DNA of 46,687 nucleotides. It comes from a virus. Under the pieces are notes generated by a model that was not told the origin of the DNA, did not search any database, and was given only the letters and a program-made list of their open reading frames with translations. Where the stretch lies: positions 1-46,687 of the IMG/VR virus record IMGVR_UViG_3300009173_000020; one strand, 5' to 3'. The position numbers were made by a program, and so were the translations under genes. Positions 23,837 to 31,765 of this stretch are shown piece after piece (the stretch's first letter is position 1; each line of letters begins with the position of its first letter).

Positions 23837-24293
23837 AGAGATGGCCGCGCTTTTAGGCGATTTGGGGGTGGTACACCTGGACCCATCGCGGGAGTGGGTG
23901 GGCGTTTTGGGGTTACTGGAGGTGAGCGGTGGATCCCCTGCGCTAGGCGTGGCACGCCCGCTCCCGTCGCCGGGGCCTGTACGCGAAGAGGGAGTCGCCT
24001 TGCTGCCCCTCGCGTGGGGGCTTCATTATCTTAGAGAGCGTAACCCGGATGCTATGTTTATGGATGGCCCTTATATAGATTGCTTTGTGGGGATATGGTC
24101 GCGCATAGGGGATCCACCACTGCCCGTGTACGACCGCTCTAAGGTGGTTCACAGGCTGGCCGTTGACTACGCGGTCTCCCAGGGGGACGCCAGCCTAGAC
24201 TACGGTCAAGCCGTTGAGCACTTTGAATCTGACATCGGATCTGCGTATATTGGAGAAGGAACGCCAGCGTTTTTAACCAGATACGTGGATTAA
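23814..24293 (+). CDS. Hypothetical protein
   Basis: 159 residues from ATG 23814, inside the second copy of the direct repeat. It has a Leu/Val-rich N-terminal half (ALLGDLGVVHLDPSREWVGV), Gly/Pro-rich turns, a central LPLAWGLHYLRERNP helix and an acidic C-terminal half with SKVVHRLAVDYAVSQGDASL. There is no signal peptide or recognisable motif. It ends four bases before the probable small terminase. Confidence 0.5.
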   Translation: MTLDLSKVEMAALLGDLGVVHLDPSREWVGVLGLLEVSGGSPALGVARPLPSPGPVREEGVALLPLAWGLHYLRERNPDAMFMDGPYIDCFVGIWSRIGDPPLPVYDRSKVVHRLAVDYAVSQGDASLDYGQAVEHFESDIGSAYIGEGTPAFLTRYVD

Positions 24294-24297
24294 GCCG

Positions 24298-24972
24298 ATG
24301 CCTGATAATGCAGAAAGAGAGCGTGAACACCCGATTTTACGCGGAATCAGCCTTCCTGCTCGCGCCCGTGGCCGTAAAACAAAAGATGACCGAGAGGCCT
24401 GGCTGGCCTGCGTCGATGAGCTGATGGCCCGCGGGATCTCGAACCCTAACCAGTTGCGTAATGTCACTGGCCTACCCTACAGCACTGCTACCACCTATCT
24501 CGAAGAGTGCAGAAAGCGAGCGGTCATGCACCTGGACACCGTGGGCGAATTGGCCACGCGGCGTGAGCTGCTCTACCGCGAAGCCGACGCGGTTGCAGCC
24601 GAGGCATTTCGCCGCTCATTCGATGAACAGAACGCAAGTTGTAGGGTCGGTTATATGCGGATTGTGCTCGAAGCCAATAAACGCAAATCAGCTTTACTGG
24701 GATTAGATTCAGTGGCACTGAATATTAATACAAAGACAGAGCTGCGAGCGATGGTTGACGTGGTTGCTAATGTGCAGGCGGAGTACGGGATCGCGCCCGC
24801 GGCCCTCGCTGCCATTGGCAGGGATGCCGCAAAGGCATTGACCACGGCGGTCAGGGACGCAGACGTACTCGATGTGGAGGTCGTGAGTAACGAGGCCGCG
24901 AGCGATGCCACACGAAAGGGGGAGGGGGCACCGCCCGCGGATCCGGCGACCGAGGCCGCGAGGCCAAAGTAG
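24298..24972 (+). CDS. Probable terminase small subunit
   Basis: 224 residues. Residues 10-85 contain a basic start (ARARGRKTKDDREAW) and an HTH-like segment (NPNQLRNVTGLPYSTATTYL). A helical centre follows (RELLYREADAVAAEAFRRSF, then YMRIVLEANKRKSALLGLDS). This order of HTH, helical oligomerisation segment and a final LLGLD-type helix is typical of small terminase subunits, which recognise the packaging site. The C-terminus is Ala/Asp-rich and disordered. It lies about 4 kb upstream of the large subunit. The repeats directly downstream (24973-25407) would be natural binding sites. No direct family match can be checked here. Confidence 0.6.
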   Translation: MPDNAEREREHPILRGISLPARARGRKTKDDREAWLACVDELMARGISNPNQLRNVTGLPYSTATTYLEECRKRAVMHLDTVGELATRRELLYREADAVAAEAFRRSFDEQNASCRVGYMRIVLEANKRKSALLGLDSVALNINTKTELRAMVDVVANVQAEYGIAPAALAAIGRDAAKALTTAVRDADVLDVEVVSNEAASDATRKGEGAPPADPATEAARPK

Positions 24973-25407
24973 CGGCACATGTCCCCACTTACAACTGCAA
25001 AGCCTATAGGTAGGGGCACACCGGCCAGCTCAGGCACGCGATAGGCTAGGGGATAGCCCAGGCACGCGATAGGGGCAGGGGGGGCGTGCAGAGGCGCTCA
25101 GGCACGCGCTAGGGGAGGGTAAGAAATCCTTGTTGGGAAATTCGATCCGCCACCCCCCCAAAGTAGTACCCATATAGATCCTAAGCAATCTCACTAGATA
25201 TAGCCCCACCCCCCTTTTTACAATTACGAGAATCTTTTTGTAGAAAGGACATGGCCCCTTGAAAATTTTTGTAGAAATTTTTTGCAGAAACCCCCCCTGT
25301 ACCTTGTACAATCCCTGAGAAGTTAAATAAGAGTATACAAGGACGGAACATATCCGTACTATATCTAGTGCGACCTGTGTTTCGCCCAACGAAAGGGGAG
25401 AATTAAA
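24973..25407. promoter_or_regulatory. Repeat-rich non-coding region downstream of the probable small terminase
   Basis: This 435-bp stretch has no convincing gene on either strand. It holds three 15-mers caggcacgcg(a/c)tagg (25031, 25059, 25099), three T-rich 12-mers tttttg(t/c)agaaa (25235, 25266, 25279), runs of six or seven C, and an inverted repeat ccttgta / tacaagg (25302-25308 and 25336-25342) overlapping the palindrome ttgtacaa (25304-25311). It ends in AAAGGGGAG, the ribosome site of the next gene. Packaging site or promoter/operator region are both possible. Confidence 0.5.
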
Positions 25408-25617
25408 ATGATGCGTTTTCAAGAATATGAGGCTGCGCGTGCTTGCCACGCTGAGATGGGGGGCTATCTCATATCCCACCAGTGCCCCCGCGAGGGGAGT
25501 GGGTACCTTGTCATAGACAATGTGGAGGCCGTTGCCTGGGAGTTGCCAGATCGGGCCAGCGATACTGCGTGGGCACTGGCCGGATGGGACGATACCCGCC
25601 TGGCAAGGGAAGCCTAA
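25408..25617 (+). CDS. Small hypothetical protein
   Basis: 69 residues from ATG 25408 with AGGGGAG about 7 bases upstream. It starts MMRFQEYEAARACHAEMGGY and is acidic with two Trp in the second half (VEAVAWELPD, DTAWALAGWDD). First of six tiny genes after the repeat-rich gap. The stop overlaps the next ATG (TAATG). No motif recognised; the size and setting are typical of early accessory phage genes. Confidence 0.5.
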   Translation: MMRFQEYEAARACHAEMGGYLISHQCPREGSGYLVIDNVEAVAWELPDRASDTAWALAGWDDTRLAREA

Positions 25618-25796
25618 TGCAGCTCTTTGGCACAAGGTCGGCAGCGGTCGCCTACTTATCACGCCTTGCTGCCTTGCGGCCTGAGTACGCTCGCCGTAGG
25701 GGAGTCGTCGGGCCGATGGTCTCGAAGAGCGATAAAAAGCCTGTGTGGGCAGTCTGCGAGACACCGATATTAATGACCACGAGAAGGAGACGCTGA
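25617..25796 (+). CDS. Small basic hypothetical protein
   Basis: 59 residues from ATG 25617 (TAATG overlap with the upstream stop). It is strongly basic, starting MQLFGTRSAAVAYLSRLAAL, with RRRG in the middle and ending in TTRRRR. The helical N-terminus plus Arg-rich tail suggests nucleic-acid or protein binding, but nothing specific can be recognised. A longer frame from 25482 covers the upstream gene and is rejected. Confidence 0.5.
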   Translation: MQLFGTRSAAVAYLSRLAALRPEYARRRGVVGPMVSKSDKKPVWAVCETPILMTTRRRR

Positions 25797-25797
25797 A

Positions 25798-26031
25798 ATG
25801 AGCGCACAGACAGACGCCAACAGAGCCGCCGCAGAGGGTGGGTGGCAAGCACGCGCAGCCGGACTCGGACTCACAAAGTCGGGTCACTATAACTTCGACC
25901 AATGGCGTCGCCTGTTCGGTCGAGGGTTTCGACAGCACTCACCCTACCTCGACGCCGAAGAGGCATACGAGTACTGGGTCGCCGGATGGCACGATGCCGA
26001 CGACCGCATCTGTCATGCCCAAACAAATTAG
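25798..26031 (+). CDS. Small hypothetical protein with repeated aromatic helices
   Basis: 77 residues from ATG 25798 with AAGGAGA about 7 bases upstream. Residues 8-30 (AAAEGGWQARAAGLG) and 50-70 (DAEEAYEYWVAGWHDADD) form two similar motifs with Gly-Trp and acidic ends, faintly like ribosome-modulation-factor-type small proteins but without their key residues. Between them is FDQWRRLFGRGFRQHSP. Unknown function, part of the small-gene block. Confidence 0.5.
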   Translation: MSAQTDANRAAAEGGWQARAAGLGLTKSGHYNFDQWRRLFGRGFRQHSPYLDAEEAYEYWVAGWHDADDRICHAQTN

Positions 26032-26043
26032 CAGGAGCGACAA

Positions 26044-26262
26044 ATGATTTATCGACTTAGCACCATGGGAGATAACTCCTCGCACGAAGGATACAGCTAC
26101 TTCGCCACGTACGATGGCGCGGACGACGTAAGACAGGGACTCATTCAGCAACACGGGTACGGCAAGGCCGACCTGACCATCACCAAGCGTCCCACCCCCA
26201 AGACGGCAGGCGAATACCTCGCACTGCTCAATCTTTGGGGTTCACACCCTGACAACGGATAA
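26044..26262 (+). CDS. Small hypothetical protein
   Basis: 72 residues from ATG 26044, with AGGAG about 7 bases upstream. It has Tyr-rich strands (MIYRLSTMGDNSSHEGYSYF, then ATYDGADDV), a helix (RQGLIQQHGYGKADL) and a C-terminal EYLALLNLWGSHP. No recognised motif. The 148 bp between this gene and the next hold no obvious gene. Confidence 0.5.
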   Translation: MIYRLSTMGDNSSHEGYSYFATYDGADDVRQGLIQQHGYGKADLTITKRPTPKTAGEYLALLNLWGSHPDNG

Positions 26263-26410
26263 CGAGAAGGTGACTTTGGGGCTACGCCTTGTCTAAATAA
26301 GGGTGTTTGACCGTGGACTCAACCGGGACCATTTGAGGCATCCCGTAGGTATGTGGGCTCTGAGGTGTCGGTCGAATATTGCGAAATCATCAAAGAAAGG
26401 CTCAAGACCA

Positions 26411-26602
26411 ATGTCTGATAAAACATTTTCCGGGGGTACCGCCTACGAGCTACTCCAGTGGCTTAAGGCTCTACGGGCCAAAGGGGCCGACCTGCATAAC
26501 CTGTACGTGGAAACCAGCGATGGCACCCTAGCCGACTTTGAGATAGTAGACGTAGTCGATGATGATGGACACCGGGAACGATCTGCCCTGGTTGTCGAAT
26601 GA
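26411..26602 (+). CDS. Small acidic hypothetical protein
   Basis: 63 residues from ATG 26411; a longer frame from 26303 adds an Arg-rich start without a ribosome site. It begins MSDKTFSGGTAYELLQWLKA, a helix, then has a strand-like acidic end (LYVETSDGTLADFEIVDVVD). The pattern suggests a compact alpha-beta fold. The weak site AAAGG lies about 9 bases upstream. Function unknown. Confidence 0.5.
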   Translation: MSDKTFSGGTAYELLQWLKALRAKGADLHNLYVETSDGTLADFEIVDVVDDDGHRERSALVVE

Positions 26603-26678
26603 GGGGAGCGAAACGGGGACAAGCTTTCGCCAGGCGGCGGCAAGTGGTTACTTTTCGTGACGGTAATAGGATTACAAC

Positions 26679-26831
26679 ATGAACGCCTACTCGGCACTGG
26701 TGACTGGCACGCCGCCACCAAACTTGGTACGGTGTAGCAATGTTCCTTTGCCCCAGAGCCCTCGTATAGGCACGAAGGGGGCAGGGGGTAGGTGCGTCTT
26801 ACTTACGTCCAGGGATGGAGGCCTAGCATGA
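26679..26831 (+). CDS. Possible 50-residue small protein coupled to the motif-bearing gene
   Basis: ATG 26679 opens a 50-codon frame ending in TGA 26829-26831, overlapping the next start (ATGA). AGGATT lies about 7-12 bases upstream. The peptide is Pro/Gly-rich (VTGTPPPNLVRCSNVPLPQS) and unstructured-looking. Coupling to the next gene supports expression, composition does not. It may be a leader. Confidence 0.35.
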   Translation: MNAYSALVTGTPPPNLVRCSNVPLPQSPRIGTKGAGGRCVLLTSRDGGLA

Positions 26832-28711
26832 GCATGACCTTCGCAAGCCTCACCAAAAACAAGCCATACAGCGGCAAGGGCAAGCGCAAGGGCACACCTG
26901 GGCACTACACCTATGATTACGATGAGCCCAAGGGGCGGGATAAGAAAGAGCACCGCGGTGCGGCCCGTATTCACGCAGCGAATACCGCGGCTATAGATTA
27001 TTTCAATGCTGAAAAGGACTCTTCCGTCGATGCTGTTGAGGATATGACGGAGCTTGCGTATGCGCCCGACGCTTACCCCAAGATGAAGGCGTTGGAGGGG
27101 TGGACAAAAGCGATGGGCCTAAAGGTGTTTGGCACAGGTGTGTCTGCCACAAGCGCCTACGTCACCATAGAAGCGCCAGGTGAAGACCTGTTTTCGGATG
27201 TGAAGGTGCGGTTTAGCGATCACGGGAACATGGGCAGGGGACATGCTGTGAGTGGTAAAGCCGACGTGAATATCGCGCAAGGCACGGCCCGCGATTTTGT
27301 CACAGGAATATGGGAGGCGCTAGATACTCTTTTAGACAGGCTCGAAATGGACGAAGAAGACGAGCCTGGGTATGAGGCGGCTGTGGCGCACATTAGCGAC
27401 GTGCAGGCAGCTCTTGTGCAAGTAAAGAGAGGGGAATTAGCGAAACTAGAGCACGCACGCCCTATCGAGGGTGCTCACATACACCCCAGGGTGCTTTCTG
27501 CGCAGCTAGAGATCCACGCTGCCCGCATATGGGGGCTTCAATCTAACCTTGAAAAAATGGCCGTTGCCAAAGGACTTCCTATGACCTTTTCAGATATAAT
27601 TAAAGCCCGAGGCGGCGGATACAGCGGCAAGGGCAAGCGCACGGGGAGCCCTGGGCACTTCAAGTATGATTACGATGAGCCCAAGGGACAGATCGGGTTC
27701 AGCGGGGTGGTGGTGGAGGCAAAAAAGCCAAAGAAGAGACGCAGCGATGCTCAGCGCCAGCTTTCAATGTTCGGTGAGGCAGAAGCCCCGCACATACCTG
27801 GAGCTGCGGCCCCGAAGCACACTGGCCGCGCAAAACCCGCCGCGCCTGGACAGGCCAGCATCTTCGACGCGCCCAAGGACACGAAGACGATTGACGTGGA
27901 AGAAGCCATCGCGGAGAAGAAAGCGCCCAAGGCAAAACTAACATGGCGGTCGGAGAAAGCGCGGGACATGAATATGCACCGCGACCCCAGCGAGCCGATA
28001 GCGGCGCTTATGGACGCCACGAGCCTGAGCGAATTGAAGGCGTTGATTGCGGCAGACCCGCGATTGGCGCTTGACGAGGTAAGAAGCGCAGGACGCAAGC
28101 ACATTGCCCGCGTGGTGATTGATGATGATCAGATGGGTGAGATCTCGATAGAAGAGGCCATCGCGGAGAAGAAAGCGGCTTTAACGCCCGCGAGCCTTGT
28201 TTCTTTCTTAAAGGAGGGATCCGGCACTAACTCTGTAAGCGCGAGCGAGCTAAAATACTCATTTGGGGGCACGGTTCAACAGCACACAAAAATGCTTACA
28301 AGCATGGTTCAAGGGGGCGAGCTTGTGAAAGAGGGCAAACAGTACCGCCTGGCGGAGGAGAACGCTTCGACGGCCACCGAATCAATCCTAAGCAAGATTA
28401 CACCCGAAAAAGTGATGGATTTTGTGACCCCCGGCAAAGGCCCACTTGCCGCCAGTAACGCCATAAGTATTGATGATGCTTTATTCTACTTGGGCGACGA
28501 TGGGCAGGAAGGGTATTCGGTTGAGCAGGGCCGTGAAGTAAAAACGCCTTTGCGAAAAGAACGGGAGGCGCTTGTCAGGCAAAAGCTGGACGAGATGGTG
28601 CAGCAAGGGACGCTAAAGAAAATTGGGCCAGAGGCATACGCACGACCAGATTTCGGCACAAAACCTGCGGGCGAGAATGAGTATTTTAGCGATTCTCCGT
28701 ATCGCACATAA
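26828..28711 (+). CDS. Multidomain protein with two Y-x-GKGKR/YDYDEPKG elements
   Basis: About 627 residues from ATG 26828 (GGAGG at 26817-26821). The shared element occurs at residues 14-36 and 265-287: Y-S-GKGKR, a short linker with PGH, then YDYDEPKG. The 200-residue segment between them is alpha/beta (AYVTIEAPGEDLFSDVKVRF) then helical. A Lys/Ala/Pro linker follows the second element, containing two EEAIAEKKA words. A winged-helix-like part comes next (PASLVSFLKEGSGTNSVSAS and on), then a C-terminal helical segment. No enzyme motif is seen. It lies between the small and large terminase genes. Related elements are in the proteins at 34389 and 36970. I infer a packaged or head-associated protein, unproven. 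Confidence 0.6.
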   Translation: MSMTFASLTKNKPYSGKGKRKGTPGHYTYDYDEPKGRDKKEHRGAARIHAANTAAIDYFNAEKDSSVDAVEDMTELAYAPDAYPKMKALEGWTKAMGLKVFGTGVSATSAYVTIEAPGEDLFSDVKVRFSDHGNMGRGHAVSGKADVNIAQGTARDFVTGIWEALDTLLDRLEMDEEDEPGYEAAVAHISDVQAALVQVKRGELAKLEHARPIEGAHIHPRVLSAQLEIHAARIWGLQSNLEKMAVAKGLPMTFSDIIKARGGGYSGKGKRTGSPGHFKYDYDEPKGQIGFSGVVVEAKKPKKRRSDAQRQLSMFGEAEAPHIPGAAAPKHTGRAKPAAPGQASIFDAPKDTKTIDVEEAIAEKKAPKAKLTWRSEKARDMNMHRDPSEPIAALMDATSLSELKALIAADPRLALDEVRSAGRKHIARVVIDDDQMGEISIEEAIAEKKAALTPASLVSFLKEGSGTNSVSASELKYSFGGTVQQHTKMLTSMVQGGELVKEGKQYRLAEENASTATESILSKITPEKVMDFVTPGKGPLAASNAISIDDALFYLGDDGQEGYSVEQGREVKTPLRKEREALVRQKLDEMVQQGTLKKIGPEAYARPDFGTKPAGENEYFSDSPYRT

Positions 28712-28743
28712 AGCTAAGGGGTGATTGAAGGGACGGAATTGAA

Positions 28744-28956
28744 ATGGACGAGGACCGTAGAGCTATCTTGCTGCCTCCTGGCCGTGATACTGCTCGCAAT
28801 AACCATATGGACAAAAACCTGATTTGCTTCGAGTGCGATCATCGCCAGAAAACGCCGGGATTTTGCGAAAAGTGCGGTGGCAGCACCGAAGAAATTGAGT
28901 TTTGGTATGGACCGGATTTTGTGAATGTCGGAAGTAGTAGCCCAACTTTTATCTAG
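28744..28956 (+). CDS. Small zinc-ribbon protein
   Basis: 70 residues from ATG 28744, ending 32 bases inside the large terminase gene. Residues 28-44 hold LICFECDHRQKTPGFCEKCG, two CxxC pairs (C28-x2-C31 and C41-x2-C44, approximate numbering), a zinc ribbon. The N-terminus is charged (MDEDRRAILLPPGRDTARNN). Possibly a nucleic-acid-binding or packaging accessory protein; the name of the family is not known to me. Confidence 0.55.
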   Translation: MDEDRRAILLPPGRDTARNNHMDKNLICFECDHRQKTPGFCEKCGGSTEEIEFWYGPDFVNVGSSSPTFI

Positions 28957-30622
28957 TGCCGAAGGACGGCGGGCGCTCAGCTTAGAGAGCCCTACGTTCT
29001 TCGACACATTCTATTGCAGTATGCGATGGGCCGCACACCGCGAGAATTGGCTAGAGACTTTCCACACCACCATCGCTTCGGCAAAAGAATCAATGGACAA
29101 GGCCAGATGCCTGATCCTCGCTCCGCGGGACCACGGCAAAACCGAGGCCGCGGTGACGCTCACATCCTGGGCGATATGCACAAACCGCGACATTCGAGTG
29201 CTCTGGATTTCTGAGAGCTTGGGCCAGGCCGAGAAACGGATGCGCCGTGTTAAGAGCCTGCTCGAATCCGAGCGGGTGGTCGAAGACTGGTGCAGCTCAC
29301 CAGAGAGCGGGTTCGGACCCTTTTTGCAGGCGGACACAGACCGCTGGATGGCCACCCAGGTCTACGTCGCCCGCCAACTCAATAGCGTGGACCCTACGCT
29401 CGAAGCTGTGGGCAGTGGTGGGGCGATTACTGGTGGTCACTTCGACCTGATCATTTGCGATGACATCGAGGATGACAAAACGGTCTACACTCAAGGCCAG
29501 CGCCAAAAGACCCGTGAGTGGTTTCGCGGCACCATCGGGCCGATGCTCGTGCGCGGGGGCACGATGATTGTTATTGGAACCCGCAAGCACCACGGGGATC
29601 TCTATGGGCATATGCTGACAGACCCTACGTGGCGGGTTATCTCGGACAAGGCAATTTTGACGTGGCCGGATAAGTACAGATTCGAGCTAGAGAAAGACGC
29701 TCGCGGGCGCGAGGTCATTACAGGCGTCATTGTCGAGGGCGAGCCCGAGGTGCTCTGGCCCGAAGAACGGGATATTGAATATCTGTTGCGCGAGCGCCAG
29801 GCCATCGGTCAGGTGTTATTTTCGCGAGAATTTCAGAATGAAGTCCAGGATGACAGTGCAGCAGCGTTCCGCATGGCGTGGCTCAAAGCCGCGATGGAGC
29901 GGGGAAAGGATCTGAGCTTCTACGAGATCCCAGACGTGACGGGGCTCGACGTTGTCCAGGGATGGGATCTCGCACTGGTCACGGACGCGAAGCACGCCGA
30001 GAACCGCGACACTGACTACACAGTGGGGATTACCTGGGCGCGTGACAATGACGGGAACCGCTATCTGATGGGCATTCGCCGCGAGCGCGGCCTTACGCCC
30101 GCGCAGCTCGAAGGTATCGTGAAACATGAATTTCACAAATTTGGGCTGCACGTCCGCAACATCGCCGTCGAGAAAAACAATTTTGGCGAGCTGATTTACC
30201 TGGGCCTACAGAAATCAACAGACCTACCCCTCAAGCCGCATATCACAACGGGTAGGGCGAAAGCCGACCCCTGGGAGGGCGTGCCCTCGCTAAGCGTGTT
30301 ATTCGAGAACGGAAAAGTGATTCTACCGTCAAAGACAAAGGAAGACCGCGAAATGCTGGAGCCTTTGATCAATGAATTGTGGGGTCTCGGTCGCGAAACG
30401 CACGACGATACTGTAATGTCTCTTTGGATTGCAGAGACAGTTTTGCGAAAAAGCTCATTTGTTCATCGTGTGAGCTTTGACGACAATGCTGAATTTAACG
30501 CGGCGGCGGACGACCGCTTACGACAACTCTACGGGGAGGATGCTCAGGGGGAGGTGCTTGATGACGAAGATGCCACCAACCCCCTAAGTGCATTTTGGGC
30601 GACGGTTCCCTGGAGAAGGTAG
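28925..30622 (+). CDS. terL: Terminase large subunit
   Basis: 565 residues. The ATPase half has Walker A LAPRDHGKTEA (about 64-74), Walker B DLIICDDIEDD (about 174-184) and a coupling segment VIGTRKHHGDL. The nuclease half begins near residue 345: GWDLALVTDAK with the first catalytic Asp, then a central KNNFGELI and a final HDDTVMSL with the acidic pair. It drives ATP-dependent DNA packaging through the portal and cuts the concatemer. Length and motif order are typical for tailed phages. ATG 28925 lies inside the zinc-ribbon gene. Next genes are fibre-like rather than the usual portal, which lies about 14 kb further on. Confidence 0.92.
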   Translation: MSEVVAQLLSSAEGRRALSLESPTFFDTFYCSMRWAAHRENWLETFHTTIASAKESMDKARCLILAPRDHGKTEAAVTLTSWAICTNRDIRVLWISESLGQAEKRMRRVKSLLESERVVEDWCSSPESGFGPFLQADTDRWMATQVYVARQLNSVDPTLEAVGSGGAITGGHFDLIICDDIEDDKTVYTQGQRQKTREWFRGTIGPMLVRGGTMIVIGTRKHHGDLYGHMLTDPTWRVISDKAILTWPDKYRFELEKDARGREVITGVIVEGEPEVLWPEERDIEYLLRERQAIGQVLFSREFQNEVQDDSAAAFRMAWLKAAMERGKDLSFYEIPDVTGLDVVQGWDLALVTDAKHAENRDTDYTVGITWARDNDGNRYLMGIRRERGLTPAQLEGIVKHEFHKFGLHVRNIAVEKNNFGELIYLGLQKSTDLPLKPHITTGRAKADPWEGVPSLSVLFENGKVILPSKTKEDREMLEPLINELWGLGRETHDDTVMSLWIAETVLRKSSFVHRVSFDDNAEFNAAADDRLRQLYGEDAQGEVLDDEDATNPLSAFWATVPWRR

Positions 30623-30632
30623 GGGTATATAT

Positions 30633-30962
30633 ATGAGGATAAGCACGATTACAACAACGGTCACGACCGCGGCTGATGGTAGCGCCACTCAGACGTTTTA
30701 TCGCGGGGATTTGCCTCGCGACCCATCGCTCTGCGAGCTGCAAATAAGCTTTACTTGCGCGGACGCGAACCCCACTGCCACCGTGAATATTTTGCCAGTG
30801 GGGGATAGGGCGGGGTGGAAGCAGCACGCCGCGGGTATCAGTGAGAGTGATACTGTCATGATCCAGTCTCCAACGATACAAGCGTTTCAGCTTGTTTTCG
30901 CAGGCGGCGGGGACACGAAAGACACCATCGTCACAACGACAATGAGGTCTAAGAGCATCTGA
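30633..30962 (+). CDS. Small structural-like protein
   Basis: 109 residues from ATG 30633, preceded by GGAGAAGGTAGGGG; a frame from 30588 would add a basic stretch within the terminase end and is rejected. Thr/Ser-rich beta strands dominate (TITTTVTTAADGSATQTF, ATVNILPVG, DTVMIQSPTIQAF), as in small decoration or fibre-associated proteins. The TGA overlaps the next ATG (TGATG). No motif recognised; role inferred from neighbours. Confidence 0.5.
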   Translation: MRISTITTTVTTAADGSATQTFYRGDLPRDPSLCELQISFTCADANPTATVNILPVGDRAGWKQHAAGISESDTVMIQSPTIQAFQLVFAGGGDTKDTIVTTTMRSKSI

Positions 30963-31756
30963 TGGCCACCCTCGTCGAAACAAAAGACGGGGTTATATCG
31001 GCATCGGGCAGAGTCTCGCTGCTACCCCCTGTGGCCACTTTGGCCACTTTGGCCGCAACCCCCGTCTACGGGCTAACCAATGGCATAGGTGCGTTGGTCC
31101 TTGGACAAGAAGATTACTATATCTGGATTGCGACCTCGACACATACGCCCGACGGGGCCAGCGTCATCCTTCCGGCCAGTTACAACCCTACAACCCCCTC
31201 AATGGGGAGGTGGGTCCGCGAGATTGAGAAAGCCCTGCCTGACGGCGTGGCCACTCTGGATAGTGACGGCGTCCTAGAACAGGCGGCGAAGAAAGTCTAT
31301 GCTCAATCCGAGACATTAACATGGGATGCGCTTGCCGATGGGATGCCCGTCGTGCGGAGCGGACCCACGATTGCATCAGGCGTACTGACGCAAGCGGTCA
31401 CCGCGAGCACTACGGATATACCAAGTGCCGCGGCGGTTAAAACATTTGTTGAGGCCCAAGCCAGCGCGGGCGGTGCGCTTACAGTAGTGTCCAAGACTGC
31501 GGATTATACAGTCTTGGCGACGGATAGCGTGATTTACGGTGATCCTGGTTCGCAGGCAACGATCACGATTACACTCCCTCAACCTTCGACGGTTGGGAGC
31601 GGGAAGGAGTATCGCGTAAAACATATAGGGACGAGCAATTCTGTAATTGTCGACACTAGCGGGGGCAACATTGATGGAAATAGCGCGGGCGAAACTTTGA
31701 CGCCGCTCGAATCAACTACAGTAGTCTGTGATGGTACTGACTATTGGATCCACTAG
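30962..31756 (+). CDS. Fibre-like structural protein
   Basis: 264 residues. The N-terminal third (LLPPVATLATLAATPV, then a Trp/Ile-rich stretch) looks like an attachment part. The centre (residues 90-170) has VAT/DS/SA words typical of fibre repeats. The C-terminal 80 residues (DYTVLATDSVIYGD, ITITLPQP, YRVKHIGTSNSVIVDTSGG, ending DGTDYWIH) match the beta-rich tip module seen at the ends of many tail-fibre and tail-spike proteins. ATG 30962 overlaps the previous TGA. Located between terminase and portal, unusual for a fibre gene. Confidence 0.65.
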   Translation: MATLVETKDGVISASGRVSLLPPVATLATLAATPVYGLTNGIGALVLGQEDYYIWIATSTHTPDGASVILPASYNPTTPSMGRWVREIEKALPDGVATLDSDGVLEQAAKKVYAQSETLTWDALADGMPVVRSGPTIASGVLTQAVTASTTDIPSAAAVKTFVEAQASAGGALTVVSKTADYTVLATDSVIYGDPGSQATITITLPQPSTVGSGKEYRVKHIGTSNSVIVDTSGGNIDGNSAGETLTPLESTTVVCDGTDYWIH

Positions 31757-31765
31757 GAGAGACCC

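Noticed and set aside
25030-25938. 302-residue minus-strand frame
   Set aside because: It runs against five plus-strand features, is Ser/Leu/Cys/Pro-rich as shadows are, and lacks motifs; the small plus-strand genes have good ribosome sites.
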